A DNA stretch of 64,000 nt from Flavobacterium micromati (GCF_900129585.1 NZ_FQWF01000001.1:248001-312000), one strand, 5' to 3'; positions 1-9,631 are shown, counted from the stretch's first letter. The notes: generated by a model from the sequence alone, not told the origin. A program made the numbers and translations.

Positions 1-545
1 TTCCAGATACAAATGCTATTGCAGATAAAAGAGGAACTTTTTATACCGATGGTCAAACATTAGATATTGCTAACGTAGGAATATTTACTAATGGCTTCGC
101 TGTTACAAAATATATAAACAGAAATGCAAATGGGTCCGCAGCTCAGAGAAATGATATTCCAGATATTGACTTTCCAATGTTTAGATTATCTGACGCTTAC
201 TTGATGTATGCTGAATGTGCTGTGCGAGGAGCAACTGGAGCAGATATAGCAACGTCTGTAGGATATATTAACAGATTAAGAACTAGAGCAAATGCACAAC
301 AAATTGCCGCTTCAAACTTAACGTTGGATTTTATCATAGACGAAAGAGGAAGAGAATTGTTCTGGGAATGTCACAGAAGAACAGACCTTATCCGTTTTGG
401 AAAATTCACTGGCGGATCGAAGATTTGGCAGTGGAAAGGTGGCTCGGTAAATGGCAGTGCAACTGACGCTTTCAGAGATTTAATGCCTATTCCGGCAAGG
501 AATATTCAAGCAAACCCAACATTAAAACAAAATCCAGGATATTAA
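1..545 (+). CDS. susD: SusD/RagB family outer-membrane starch-binding lipoprotein, C-terminal part
   Basis: The frame is open from position 3 at the left edge, so the N-terminus and lipobox lie outside the window. SusD proteins sit on the outer face of the outer membrane, bind glycan and cap the TonB-dependent SusC channel. The visible part has the usual C-terminal landmarks: a RLSDAYLMYAEC helix, INRLRTRA, DERGRELFWECHRRTDLIRF and the closing PIPARNIQANP...NPGY. The SusE gene follows after 24 bases and a GH13 amylase comes next, so the substrate is very likely starch or maltodextrin. Family assignment is firm; the substrate is inferred from neighbours. Confidence 0.93.
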   Translation, partial: PDTNAIADKRGTFYTDGQTLDIANVGIFTNGFAVTKYINRNANGSAAQRNDIPDIDFPMFRLSDAYLMYAECAVRGATGADIATSVGYINRLRTRANAQQIAASNLTLDFIIDERGRELFWECHRRTDLIRFGKFTGGSKIWQWKGGSVNGSATDAFRDLMPIPARNIQANPTLKQNPGY

Positions 546-569
546 TCAAATCAATAAAATCATAAAAAA

Positions 570-1388
570 ATGAAAAATATTAATAAAATTTTAATCGCAT
601 TTGTAGCTCTATTAGCAGTATCATGTACTGTGGACGATGTTGAAGAGCGTCCTGTAATTGAGGCAGCTACAGCACCTGTTTTACTAACTCCGAAAGGCGA
701 TTTTAGTATTGTACTCTCTAAAGCAACAGAAAACGATATTGCAACCACTTTGGTCTGGAATGATGCTGCATACACAGGATTGACAACGGTGGTAAATTAT
801 AGCATAGAGGTTGCCAAAGTAGGAACTAAATTTGCAACTCCTGCTGTAGTAGGCACAACAACAAGTCGTTTTAAAAGCATTACTGTTTCGGAGTTAAACT
901 CAGCATTAATTAATGGAGGCTTTACGCCAAGAGAGGAAAACTCCGTTGAGATTCGTATCAAATCAACGGTTGGTGGAACAGGCAGTGTTGCCCAATTTTC
1001 TAATGCTTTCACTATCAAGGTAACGCCTTACCGCACACCGCTAGCAAGTTCACTTTGGCTTGTAGGAGCAGCTACTCCAGGTGGTTGGTCATGGGATAAT
1101 GATGCTGAAACTGAATTTCCATTGGTTTTAGGTAAAACTGATGTTTACTCAGTATCATTAATGCTTAAAAACGGTGAGGCCTTTAGAATTTTTCTAGGTA
1201 ATAACTTTACAAGCAATGGCAATTGGGATGCAAGTCGTAACTTTCCATTTTATTCTACTGCAGGATTTACAATTACTCCTCAATTAGTAAACGCAAATGA
1301 TGGGGATAGCAATTTTAGATATACAGGCCCAACAGCTGTGAGAGTTCTAAAAATTGACAGCACTGCTAAAACAATTACTTTAAACTAA
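570..1388 (+). CDS. susE: SusE-like outer-membrane starch-binding lipoprotein
   Basis: 272 aa. A lipoprotein signal ends in LAVSC with Cys19 as the acylated residue. Residues of about 22-150 match the SusE N-terminal Ig-like domain (DDVEERP, APVLLTP, LVWNDAAY). Residues of about 160-272 form a starch-binding module beginning SLWLVGAATPGGW, as in SusE/SusF. SusE proteins hold starch at the cell surface next to SusCD. The gene lies 24 bases after susD and is followed by a clear terminator, so it closes the susCDE transcript. It is shorter than three-module SusE/SusF proteins, having a single C-terminal binding module. Confidence 0.88.
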   Translation: MKNINKILIAFVALLAVSCTVDDVEERPVIEAATAPVLLTPKGDFSIVLSKATENDIATTLVWNDAAYTGLTTVVNYSIEVAKVGTKFATPAVVGTTTSRFKSITVSELNSALINGGFTPREENSVEIRIKSTVGGTGSVAQFSNAFTIKVTPYRTPLASSLWLVGAATPGGWSWDNDAETEFPLVLGKTDVYSVSLMLKNGEAFRIFLGNNFTSNGNWDASRNFPFYSTAGFTITPQLVNANDGDSNFRYTGPTAVRVLKIDSTAKTITLN

Positions 1389-1404
1389 TTGTAAAACAAT
1401 ATTG

Positions 1405-1434
1405 AAAAGGCTACTTGATCGGTAGCCTTTTTTG
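1405..1434 (+). terminator. Rho-independent terminator after susE
   Basis: The arms aaaaggctac and gtagcctttt enclose a 7-nt loop and run into a T-rich tail. It separates the susDE transcript from the amylase gene. Confidence 0.85.
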
Positions 1435-1459
1435 TTATCTAATATAATTTTCAACCGCT

Positions 1460-4400
1460 ATGAAAAAAATTATACTCTTACTATTGTTTTTCTTTTCGGT
1501 GCTGGGTTTTGCCCAGCAACAAACCGTTACTAGCACCATAAGCCCAAATCCATTTGAGGAAACAACGGTAATAACAATTACTGTTAATGGTAATGCAGTA
1601 AACGAAAGTTTGTGGGGGATTACAAATAATTCATTGTATTTGTGGGCTTGGTCTTTTGACATAAGTGATTTAAATAGTGTCGACTGCCCTACTAATGGGT
1701 TATGGATATCAAGTAATGAAGCTAATAAATTTGTTTATAATGAAGCTACTGATACTTACACTAAAACGTTTACGCCAACTACTTTTTACAATAGAACCGC
1801 AATAGGTCGAATAGGCTTTCTGATAAAGGCAAAAGACGGAACTGGAGACAAAAAATCGCAGGATAAGTTCGCTGAGGTTGGAGCCTTTCAAGTAAATCTA
1901 ACTACACCCATTGAAAATAGCGCAACCATATTAACAGCTGGTGCAAGTTTCACTATTTCTGCAACTAATACAGGAGGTATCGCAAACTATATTTTAAAGT
2001 CCAATGGAACTACAATAAATGTGAGCAACTCTACTGCAAATTATAGTTTTACACAGTCCAATATTACCGTAAATCAAAATTATCAGCTTGAAGTTACGCA
2101 AGGTGCTACAACCGTAATCAAAAAGTTTTCTGCTATTGTTAATCCTGGTGCAGCTTCGGCAGTATTACCAACTAATTTAGTTGATGGTATAAATTACAAT
2201 AATACCGATGCTACAAAAGCGACTTTAGTACTTGATGCGCCCTTGAAAGATTTTGTATATGTTGCTGGAAGCTTTAATGCTTACCAACCAGATGCAAACT
2301 TTGCAATGAAAAAAGATCCATCGTCGGGAAAATTTTGGTTGGAATTAACCGGACTTACTTCGGGCGTTAATTACACCTATCAGTATTGGGTTGTTGATGC
2401 AACTCCACTATTAAATTCTCCATCATTAGTTAAAACAGCTGACCCCTATTCTACTCTAGTGTTGTCACCATTTGATGATCCGGGAATTTCGATAATTACT
2501 TATCCTAACCTTCCCGTTTATCCAGTTGGACAACAAAGAGAAGTTACAGTATTGCAAACCGGGCAAGCAACTTATCCTTGGAGTATTGCAACTACTAATT
2601 TTGTAAAGCCACAAAAAGAAAAGTTAGTAGTATACGAACTTTTGGTCAGAGATTTTGATGCCGCTCGAAATTATCAAAGTATCATTGATCGCATCGACTA
2701 CTTTAAGAATTTAAAGATAAATGCAATCCAGTTAATGCCAATAATGGAATTTGAAGGAAATGAAAGTTGGGGTTACAATACCTCGTTTCACATGGCTTTA
2801 GATAAATTTTATGGTACTTCAAGTAAGTTAAAAGAGTTGATTGACGTATGCCATCAAAACGGAATTGCGGTAATTCTTGATATAGCTTTAAATCATGCTT
2901 TTGGACGAAATCCAATGGTAAGAATGTGGATGAATGATCCTGATGGCGACGGTTGGGGATCTCCATCAACCGAAAACCCGTATTTTAATACTGTAGCAAA
3001 ACACAGTTATAATGTTGGCGAAGATTTTAATCATCAATTAGCAGGAACTCAAAATTATGTAAAAAGAGTAATTCAACAATGGGTTCAAGAATATAAAATA
3101 GATGGATTTCGTTGGGATTTGACTAAAGGATTCACGCAAAATTGTACTGCTTCTGATGAAAGTTGTACCAATGGTTATCAACAAGACAGAGTTGATGTTT
3201 TAAGAAAATACGCTGATTATTCTTGGAGTTTGGATCCTAATCATTATGTAATATTTGAGCATTTAGGTTCTAACAATGAGGAACAGCAATGGGCAAATTA
3301 TAGAATTGCTGAGACCCCTAGTAAAGGGATCATGATGTGGGGTAAAATGACTGATCCTTACAATCAATTATCTATGGGGTATGCTGCTAATATATCTGGT
3401 ATGACTAGTTCTAATCGCGGATTTGTTTTAAACAGATTGGTCGGATATGCCGAAAGTCACGATGAAGAACGTTTAATGTATAGAAATTTACAGTCTGGCA
3501 ATAGTACAAATACTGCGCACAATGTAAAAACCTTGAACACAGCGCTCTCAAGAATGTCTGCTATTGGAGCTGTTTCATTATTAGTTCCAGGACCAAAAAT
3601 GATTTGGCACTTTGGAGATTTAGGTTACGATGATTCCATTTTTACTTGCAATAATGGAACGGTTAACGGCCCTTCAGATGCGGCGGCAGGAGACTGTAAA
3701 TTAGATACAAAACCCCAATTGCAGTGGACAGATAATTGGTTAGCTGTTGCAAATAGATTTAAAATATACTCAGATTGGGCTAAGATGATTCGTCTAAAGA
3801 CGGAGGAACCCATATTTTCTGGTGTTGCTACAATGACTAATTCTAGTTCGCTGCAACAAACTATTAAAATCACAGATAATACGCTTCCTGTTGCTTCTCT
3901 AAAAGATGTGGTAATTATTGCTAATTTTGATGTTACTGCTAAAAATGTGGCTACTGGCTTTCCTTACGCCGGAGAATGGTTTAATTTGATGGATAATACA
4001 AGTTACAATGTTGTCAATGTAAATGATGCTATTTCAGTCGCGGCGGGTCAATTTAGAATATATGGAAACAAACAAGCTTTTGCTGCAAATACACCGTTTG
4101 CTTTACCAGCTGATAATTTCAAAGTCGAATCAAGAGCTGAAACTTGTATCAATACCAATAATGGCCAAATTGTAATTGAGGCTGTGCAAACCTATAATTA
4201 TGTAGCCAAGATAAATGGTACTGACTATAATTTTGTAAACAACGCTTTGAATGTTTCTAATTTAGCTCCGGGTGCTTATACGGTTTGTATCACAATTACT
4301 GGAAAAATCTATGAGCAGTGTTTTACGTTGAACATAGCTAGAGGAACATCATTAACCGGAAGATTATCGGTGAAATCTAAAGTAGCAGTTGTTGAAATAG

Positions 4401-4798
4401 AAGAAGGAACAGCACCTTTTCAAGTTTTTGTAAATGGTAATTCCCAATTTGAAACAACGGCAATGAATTTTACTGTTCCAGTTGAATTAGGAGATTTTGT
4501 TGAGGTAAAATCAGCTAAAGTTTGCGAAGGAAGTTATACTAAAAGTATTTTAGAAGACATAAGTGGTATTGCAGGTTATCCAAATCCAACGCGTGGCTTA
4601 ATCGAAATTGCAACGCCAACAGTAAAAACGGCAGTCTCGGTTGAAGTGTATAATTTGAATGGTCAATTGATTTCAAATGGAATGTATGCTGTTCTAGATG
4701 GCAAAGTATCACTGAATATAGAAAATGAGGTTTCGGGAGTTTATATTGCAAAAGTGTATTTGGACATACCTGTTAGTTTAACAATTATAAAAAAATAA
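1460..4798 (+). CDS. Secreted GH13 alpha-amylase family protein with type IX secretion sorting domain
   Basis: 1112 aa. A Sec signal peptide (MKKIILLLLFFFSVLGFAQQ) is followed by Ig/CBM-like N-terminal domains. A GH13 TIM barrel begins near YELLVRDFD. Catalytic residues are visible: nucleophile D553 in GFRWDLTKG, acid/base E600 in YVIFEHLG, and third acid D668 in AESHDEER, with DIALNHAFG as conserved region I. The last ~78 residues (from IAGYPNPTRG to SLTIIKK) form a type A T9SS C-terminal sorting domain, so the enzyme is exported by type IX secretion and probably attached to the surface. It replaces the lipoprotein SusG of Bacteroides. The adjacent susDE genes point to starch as substrate; exact linkage specificity is not readable. 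Confidence 0.93.
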   Translation: MKKIILLLLFFFSVLGFAQQQTVTSTISPNPFEETTVITITVNGNAVNESLWGITNNSLYLWAWSFDISDLNSVDCPTNGLWISSNEANKFVYNEATDTYTKTFTPTTFYNRTAIGRIGFLIKAKDGTGDKKSQDKFAEVGAFQVNLTTPIENSATILTAGASFTISATNTGGIANYILKSNGTTINVSNSTANYSFTQSNITVNQNYQLEVTQGATTVIKKFSAIVNPGAASAVLPTNLVDGINYNNTDATKATLVLDAPLKDFVYVAGSFNAYQPDANFAMKKDPSSGKFWLELTGLTSGVNYTYQYWVVDATPLLNSPSLVKTADPYSTLVLSPFDDPGISIITYPNLPVYPVGQQREVTVLQTGQATYPWSIATTNFVKPQKEKLVVYELLVRDFDAARNYQSIIDRIDYFKNLKINAIQLMPIMEFEGNESWGYNTSFHMALDKFYGTSSKLKELIDVCHQNGIAVILDIALNHAFGRNPMVRMWMNDPDGDGWGSPSTENPYFNTVAKHSYNVGEDFNHQLAGTQNYVKRVIQQWVQEYKIDGFRWDLTKGFTQNCTASDESCTNGYQQDRVDVLRKYADYSWSLDPNHYVIFEHLGSNNEEQQWANYRIAETPSKGIMMWGKMTDPYNQLSMGYAANISGMTSSNRGFVLNRLVGYAESHDEERLMYRNLQSGNSTNTAHNVKTLNTALSRMSAIGAVSLLVPGPKMIWHFGDLGYDDSIFTCNNGTVNGPSDAAAGDCKLDTKPQLQWTDNWLAVANRFKIYSDWAKMIRLKTEEPIFSGVATMTNSSSLQQTIKITDNTLPVASLKDVVIIANFDVTAKNVATGFPYAGEWFNLMDNTSYNVVNVNDAISVAAGQFRIYGNKQAFAANTPFALPADNFKVESRAETCINTNNGQIVIEAVQTYNYVAKINGTDYNFVNNALNVSNLAPGAYTVCITITGKIYEQCFTLNIARGTSLTGRLSVKSKVAVVEIEEGTAPFQVFVNGNSQFETTAMNFTVPVELGDFVEVKSAKVCEGSYTKSILEDISGIAGYPNPTRGLIEIATPTVKTAVSVEVYNLNGQLISNGMYAVLDGKVSLNIENEVSGVYIAKVYLDIPVSLTIIKK

Positions 4799-4800
4799 AT

Positions 4801-5505
4801 ATGAGAAAAATTATAACTTTCGTATGTCTAAGTCTTTCACTTATTTCATGCGGAGGTGGGGGTTCTGATGAGCCTGCACCTGCACCAGAGCCGGTAAACA
4901 CTGCTCCGAGTATTCCTACGTTAGTCTCGCCTACAAATAGTAAATTATGCGTTAGTAATGCGCTTGTACTAGAATGGAGTGCCTCAACAGATGCCGAAAA
5001 TAATCCTATTGTATACCAAATTCAAATAGCAACTGATAATCTGTTTACCCAGATTGTTAGAACAAATGAAGGAACTACTCGCACGTTTTCAATCACATTA
5101 GAAAAGGGTAAAGCGTACTACTGGCGAGTAAAAGCAACAGATAGCAAAAACGCAGCAAGTGCTTATTCAACTACTTTTAACTTTTACACTGAAGGCATTG
5201 CTGTTATTAATTATTTACCTTTTTTGCCATCTTTAATACAACCTGAAATCAATGCAACAATTTTAGGAGCAACAGCGTCTTTAAAATGGTTTGCATCAGA
5301 TGTTGATGCATCAGATATATTAACTTATGATGTGTTCTTTGGTACAACTAATCCTCCAACAATTAAGTTGGTAGATAGCAAATCCGAAACAACGTTTAAT
5401 GCTATTTCATTGCAAGCGACAACAATTTATTATTGGAGAGTTGTGGTAAAGGATAACAAGGGAGGAGAAACAAGAGGTCAAGTATGGAATTTTAAAACTA
5501 ATTAA
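4801..5505 (+). CDS. Surface lipoprotein with two fibronectin III-like domains
   Basis: 234 aa, starting 2 bases after the amylase stop, so almost certainly co-transcribed. The lipobox is SLISC with Cys17, directly followed by GGGGSDEPAPAPEP, a Gly/acidic/Pro-rich linker of the kind that sends lipoproteins to the outer surface in Bacteroidota. Two similar beta-sandwich repeats follow, about residues 36-132 and 137-234, each ending in a YYWRV...D motif typical of fibronectin III domains. No catalytic motif is seen. A surface glycan-binding or enzyme-anchoring role in starch use is inferred only from position; it is not a recognisable SusF. Confidence 0.75.
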   Translation: MRKIITFVCLSLSLISCGGGGSDEPAPAPEPVNTAPSIPTLVSPTNSKLCVSNALVLEWSASTDAENNPIVYQIQIATDNLFTQIVRTNEGTTRTFSITLEKGKAYYWRVKATDSKNAASAYSTTFNFYTEGIAVINYLPFLPSLIQPEINATILGATASLKWFASDVDASDILTYDVFFGTTNPPTIKLVDSKSETTFNAISLQATTIYYWRVVVKDNKGGETRGQVWNFKTN

Positions 5506-5607
5506 TAGGGTTTAAAACTTGTTTATTTTAAACTGCAATGACGCAAGTATCGACTTTAGTCATTAATAAAAAGTTTGAGCAAAACTAGAACCATTGCCTC
5601 TGCAAAT

Positions 5608-5652
5608 AAAAAAGCGATTAAACAAAATGAATCTTTGTTTAATCGCTTTTTA
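5608..5652. terminator. Bidirectional terminator between convergent genes
   Basis: A strong stem (aaaaagcgattaaacaaa against tttgtttaatcgcttttt) with a 7-nt loop has A-rich and T-rich flanks on the two sides. It can end both the amylase transcript and the convergent TerB-like gene. Confidence 0.85.
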
Positions 5653-5687
5653 TTATACTGGCTTTTTTGAAAGTAAAAACAATAAAT

Positions 5688-6119
5688 TTATTTATTCATA
5701 TTTTTCATTTCAATAATAAAAGTATCTAAATCTACTTCTTTATCAACTAATTTAAGTGCTTTGTCTACAATATAACCAACATTGTCAACATTGAATCCTA
5801 AACCTACGGAAATCTTTTTTAGTACATTTTCTTGTTTATTGCCTAAATGATGATCCACATGAATAATTCGAGCCAAATCGAATAAACGCTCAATTCTTTG
5901 CTCATGCAAATAAGGAGGGTTTATTGGATAATGTGTAGGATTTTCTAAAATTAGCTCATATTCCGCTGGAGAAATTTCTAAGCGAACCGCTAGTTTATCT
6001 AAAAATGCTTTTTCCTCAGGAGAAAACTTCTCGTCAGTAAATGCTATACGCACAATTGATGCAAAATGACCTTTATTTCTTTGCTGAAATTCGCTATCGA
6101 ATAAATCTGAAAATGACAT
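5688..6119 (-). CDS. TerB-like (tellurite-resistance fold) cytoplasmic protein
   Basis: 143 aa, all alpha-helical, no signal peptide. The N-terminal part (HFASIVRIAFTDEKFSPEEKAFLDKLA) has the acidic helix-turn pattern of TerB-fold proteins, and FDLARIIHVDHHLG follows in the second half. TerB-like proteins bind metal ions or act as scaffolds in stress responses; this stand-alone copy has no ter neighbours, so no tellurite role is implied. A TATCTTTG box on the minus strand (6147-6140) lies about 20 bases upstream of the start, giving a short leader. Confidence 0.7.
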   Translation of the reverse strand: MSFSDLFDSEFQQRNKGHFASIVRIAFTDEKFSPEEKAFLDKLAVRLEISPAEYELILENPTHYPINPPYLHEQRIERLFDLARIIHVDHHLGNKQENVLKKISVGLGFNVDNVGYIVDKALKLVDKEVDLDTFIIEMKNMNK

Positions 6120-6139
6120 AGTTATTGTTTTTTAACGCA

Positions 6140-6147
6140 CAAAGATA
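6140..6147 (-). promoter_or_regulatory. TAnnTTTG -7 promoter element for TerB-like gene
   Basis: TATCTTTG on the minus strand matches the Bacteroidota housekeeping -7 consensus TAnnTTTG. It lies 21 bases upstream of the start codon at 6119. Confidence 0.6.
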
Positions 6148-6296
6148 AATCTATTTTTAAATTTATTGATTTTTAAACTTTAATTTTTCGATTTTGATAA
6201 GTCCCCCTTAAAATCTTGATTTTTTAGATCTTCAAATCAATCGTTTTCAAAAATAATCGTAAGTTTACATCCCTTTATCAACTTAATATTTTACTG

Positions 6297-6890
6297 ATGT
6301 CAGAATTTTGGATTTACTTTCAAATAGGTTTAAAACATGTTTTAGATATAAATGCTTATGATCACGTTCTTTTTTTAATTGCACTTGCTGTTCCTTTTTC
6401 TTTCAGTGATTGGAAACGTTTAGTTTTGCTAGTGACGCTTTTTACTATTGGTCATACAATGGCATTGATGCTCTCTGTTTTTGAAATAGTTGCGATAAAA
6501 GTAAATGTTGTCGAGTTGCTAATTCCAATAACAATTCTGATCACCGCACTGTTCAATCTCTTTACAGCAGGCAAATCAAATAAGAAAGAAAGTATAAATT
6601 TAGTATTTTTTATCACGCTATTTTTTGGGATTATCCACGGTCTAGGTTTTTCAAATTATTTTAAGTCAATTTTGGGAGGTACTGCTAGATCTAAAATACT
6701 ACCTTTAACTGAATTTGCTTTAGGAATCGAAGCCGCGCAAATAGTCGTGGTTTTTGTAGTACTCGTCCTCTCTTATATCGTTCAAACTATTTTTCGCTTC
6801 TCAAAACGCGATTGGACTTTGGTAATGTCAGCTTTTATAATTGGAGTTGTAATCCCAATGATTGTAGCAAGTGAAATTTGGAACAGATAA
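6297..6890 (+). CDS. HupE/UreJ family membrane protein
   Basis: 197 aa with about six predicted membrane spans. The HupE/UreJ-type histidine motifs are visible: LKHVLDINAYDHVLFLIAL near the N-terminus, TIGHTMAL in the middle and FGIIHGLGFSNYF later. Family members are thought to be secondary transporters of nickel, cobalt or other metals. No hydrogenase or urease genes lie in this window, so the substrate is open. The stop is one base before the dCMP deaminase start at 6892, which indicates an operon. Confidence 0.85.
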   Translation: MSEFWIYFQIGLKHVLDINAYDHVLFLIALAVPFSFSDWKRLVLLVTLFTIGHTMALMLSVFEIVAIKVNVVELLIPITILITALFNLFTAGKSNKKESINLVFFITLFFGIIHGLGFSNYFKSILGGTARSKILPLTEFALGIEAAQIVVVFVVLVLSYIVQTIFRFSKRDWTLVMSAFIIGVVIPMIVASEIWNR

Positions 6891-6891
6891 T

Positions 6892-7323
6892 ATGAGCGAA
6901 AAAAAACTAAATAAGTACGATAAAGCATACCTCAGAATTGCAAAGGAATGGAGTCTTTTATCGTATTGTAAACGCAAAAAAGTAGGAGCAATAATTGTAC
7001 GCGATCGAATGATTATCTCTGATGGTTACAATGGAACACCAAGTGGCTTCGAGAATTGTTGCGAAGATGAAGAAGGAATTACACGTTGGGATGTTTTGCA
7101 TGCTGAAGCAAATGCGATATTGAAAGTCGCAAGATCAACGCAATCCTGCGAAGGTGCTACGTTATATATCACACTTTCCCCTTGCAAAGAATGCAGCAAA
7201 TTGATTCATCAATCTGGAATTAAAAGAGTGGTCTACCAAAATGGTTATCGCGACAACGCCGGACTTGAATTTCTTATCAAAGCAGGAGTGGAGGTTGAGC
7301 ACATTCCAGTTTTAGAAGAATAA
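6892..7323 (+). CDS. dCMP/deoxycytidylate deaminase family protein
   Basis: 143 aa. The zinc-dependent deaminase signature is intact: H70-A-E72 in LHAEAN, with the PCKEC motif supplying C98 and C101. Enzymes of this type convert dCMP to dUMP, feeding dTMP synthesis. The ATG at 6892 is chosen because it follows the hupE-like stop directly; a longer in-frame start at 6871 would lie within that gene. A 62-base gap leads to the S41 protease gene on the same strand. Confidence 0.9.
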   Translation: MSEKKLNKYDKAYLRIAKEWSLLSYCKRKKVGAIIVRDRMIISDGYNGTPSGFENCCEDEEGITRWDVLHAEANAILKVARSTQSCEGATLYITLSPCKECSKLIHQSGIKRVVYQNGYRDNAGLEFLIKAGVEVEHIPVLEE

Positions 7324-7385
7324 TTACCCAAGTTTGCGTAGAAAATCAATTGCATTATCATTAAACTCAAAAATAGAATTTAGAG

Positions 7386-8963
7386 ATGAAGTATAATCCT
7401 AAATATTTACCTATTGTTATTTTCGCAGCGCTGGCTCTAGGAGTTGTGCTGGGAGGAATGCTTAATTTCCCTAATACAACAGATTATTTAGTTAAAAATA
7501 ATTCGAAAAATAAGCTAAACAAACTGATCGATTTTATCGACAATGAATACGTTGATGATATTAATACAGATTCTATTGTAAACCTTACCGTTGATAATAT
7601 TTTAGCTAAATTAGATCCACATTCTGTTTATATTCCGCCAAGTGAACAACAACAAGTCGCCGAAAGTATGAAAGGAAATTTTGTTGGGATCGGAGTGAAT
7701 TTTTACATGTACAAAGATTCAGTTGCAGTGATAAAACCGGTTGATAACGGCCCTTCGGCAAAAGCAGGAATAGAATCTGGCGATCGTATTTTATATGCCG
7801 ACAAAACTAAATTATTTGGTAGAAAATTGCCAAGTGATAGTTTATTTTCCAAATTAAAAGGAACGATTGGATCTAATATCGAACTTACTATTTACAGAAA
7901 ATCAGAACGGAAAAAGTTGAAAGTTAAAATTATACGGGACATCATTCCAATTAAAAGTGTCGATGCAGCTTTACTTTTAGACGGAAATATTGCTTACATA
8001 AAAATAAACCGGTTTGCTGAAACAACTTATAGTGAGTTTATGACTGGTTTAACTAAGCTAAAAAAACAAGGTGCAAAATCACTTATTATCGATGTTAGAG
8101 ATAACGGTGGCGGGTATATGGAAGAAGCCATCGCCATCGCTGATGAGTTATTGCCAAACAAGCAGCTTATTGTTTTTACCAAAAACAAAAATGGAAATAT
8201 TGATAAAACATTTGCAACCGAAAAAGGCAGTTTTGAAAAAGGAAATATTTCTGTTTTAATCAATGAAAATAGTGCGTCGGCTAGTGAAATTCTTGCCGGA
8301 GCAATTCAAGACAATGATAGAGGAACTATTGTTGGTCGCCGTTCTTTCGGAAAAGGCTTAGTGCAGCGAGAGATGGATTTTGCTGATGGCTCAGCTGTGC
8401 GATTGACGGTTGCAAGATACTACACTCCTACAGGTCGATCAATTCAGAAACCCTATTCCAAAGGCAATGAAGCGTACTTCAAGGAATCGGAATCCCGAAT
8501 TGGAAATGGGGAGTTGTATGAAAAAGACAGTATAAAAATTACAGAAACTATAAAGTTCAAAACTAAAAAAGGAAAAACAGTTTATGGTGGTGGCGGAATT
8601 GTTCCTGACGTATTTGTGCCGCTTGAGGTAGAACACGGCAGTGAGGGAACTACTTACTTATTGCAATCTGGTATTCTAGGAAATTTTGTGTTTGAACAAT
8701 TAGACAGAGACAGAAAAAGTTTCAAAGGATTAACTTTTGAGCAGTTCCAAAGTAAAATGAACCAAACGGATATTTATTTTAGTGGGTTCCAAAATTTCAT
8801 TTTTGGAAATGGATTAAACTTAAATTTTGGAAAAAGCAAACCAATAGTAAAACGATATTTAATGGCTGAATTTGCCCGACAAATTTTTGGCGAAAGCTAT
8901 TACTACGAAATCATTTTAAAAGAGGATGCAATGATTAAGGCGGTTTTAGTTCAAAAACCTTAA
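7386..8963 (+). CDS. Carboxy-terminal processing protease, S41 family with PDZ domain
   Basis: 525 aa. An N-terminal hydrophobic segment (residues ~9-27) anchors or exports it to the periplasm. A PDZ domain follows (SMKGNFVGIGVNF, GPSAKAGIESGDRIL), then the S41 catalytic core. The Ser/Lys dyad is visible as S298 in NSASASEILAG and K323 in FGKGLVQ, 25 residues apart as in Prc/CtpA enzymes. These proteases trim or degrade periplasmic proteins from the C-terminus. The gene is the last of the hupE-dcd-like/S41 group. Confidence 0.92.
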   Translation: MKYNPKYLPIVIFAALALGVVLGGMLNFPNTTDYLVKNNSKNKLNKLIDFIDNEYVDDINTDSIVNLTVDNILAKLDPHSVYIPPSEQQQVAESMKGNFVGIGVNFYMYKDSVAVIKPVDNGPSAKAGIESGDRILYADKTKLFGRKLPSDSLFSKLKGTIGSNIELTIYRKSERKKLKVKIIRDIIPIKSVDAALLLDGNIAYIKINRFAETTYSEFMTGLTKLKKQGAKSLIIDVRDNGGGYMEEAIAIADELLPNKQLIVFTKNKNGNIDKTFATEKGSFEKGNISVLINENSASASEILAGAIQDNDRGTIVGRRSFGKGLVQREMDFADGSAVRLTVARYYTPTGRSIQKPYSKGNEAYFKESESRIGNGELYEKDSIKITETIKFKTKKGKTVYGGGGIVPDVFVPLEVEHGSEGTTYLLQSGILGNFVFEQLDRDRKSFKGLTFEQFQSKMNQTDIYFSGFQNFIFGNGLNLNFGKSKPIVKRYLMAEFARQIFGESYYYEIILKEDAMIKAVLVQKP

Positions 8964-9330
8964 AAACATCGGCAGTTAGACAAAACCGGGTTTATATTCT
9001 TACAACGAAAAGAAATAACTAATTGTCATTTTCTACTTTATCAAACGGACTTTTAATTTTTTTAAAAAAAAGAGCTTGAAATATATTTGACCGAAAGTAA
9101 GTGTAAAAAGAACCAAATCCTGTTTATGCTAGTTTATATTTAACAGATTACGAAATTGTAGTTAGTGATAGAAACTATTTAAACGTGTGTTGCGTTCAAA
9201 AAAAAGTTCATACCCGCTGAAGTAAGTAATAAAAATCAGATCGAGAAAATTGATAACAGGAAGGTAAATTATTTCCAAGCGCATTAAATGTGAAAATTTA
9301 AAAAGGGAAAGAATTGAAATAAACCTAATT
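8964..9330. other. Gene-free gap with a probable decayed coding relic
   Basis: No intact gene. At about 9104-9287 a coding-like stretch on the plus strand reads PNPVYASLYLTDYEIVV... in one frame, then after a run of A residues continues as KFIPAEVSNKNQIEKID... in the next frame before a stop. This looks like the tail of a lost gene with one frameshift. The family was not recognised. Confidence 0.3.
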
Positions 9331-9609
9331 TTATTTTAGTAAAATGGTTGCATACAAACCTAAAATCATCAACATGAGGGAAACAAAAAATGCAAAAAAC
9401 CATTTTATCATTTCGCTCTTAGTATCCGCAATTTTTATATCTAGTTTTAGCATATCTTCCTTGAAAATGCTTTTATATTCTGTAGCGGTTTTGTTAGTTT
9501 GATTTTCTATACTCTCAAACAAAACTTCGGCAAATACTTTAGCACGGCTATCATCAAGTTTCAAGTCCTTTCTAAAAAAATCATAAAGCTTTATTTCTGT
9601 AGTACTCAT
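9331..9609 (-). CDS. Small coiled-coil protein with C-terminal membrane anchor (DUF1640-like)
   Basis: 92 aa. A charged helical region (residues ~1-65, with FRKDLKLDDSRAKVFAE and IKIADTKSEMIKW) is followed by one C-terminal membrane span (FFAFFVSLMLMILGLYATIL). This arrangement resembles short DUF1640/CCDC90-like proteins. No enzymatic motif. A TACATTTG box on the minus strand (9639-9632) sits just upstream of the ATG. The gene stands alone; function unknown. Confidence 0.65.
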   Translation of the reverse strand: MSTTEIKLYDFFRKDLKLDDSRAKVFAEVLFESIENQTNKTATEYKSIFKEDMLKLDIKIADTKSEMIKWFFAFFVSLMLMILGLYATILLK

Positions 9610-9631
9610 TTTTTTTGCTTTAATTTATTCA

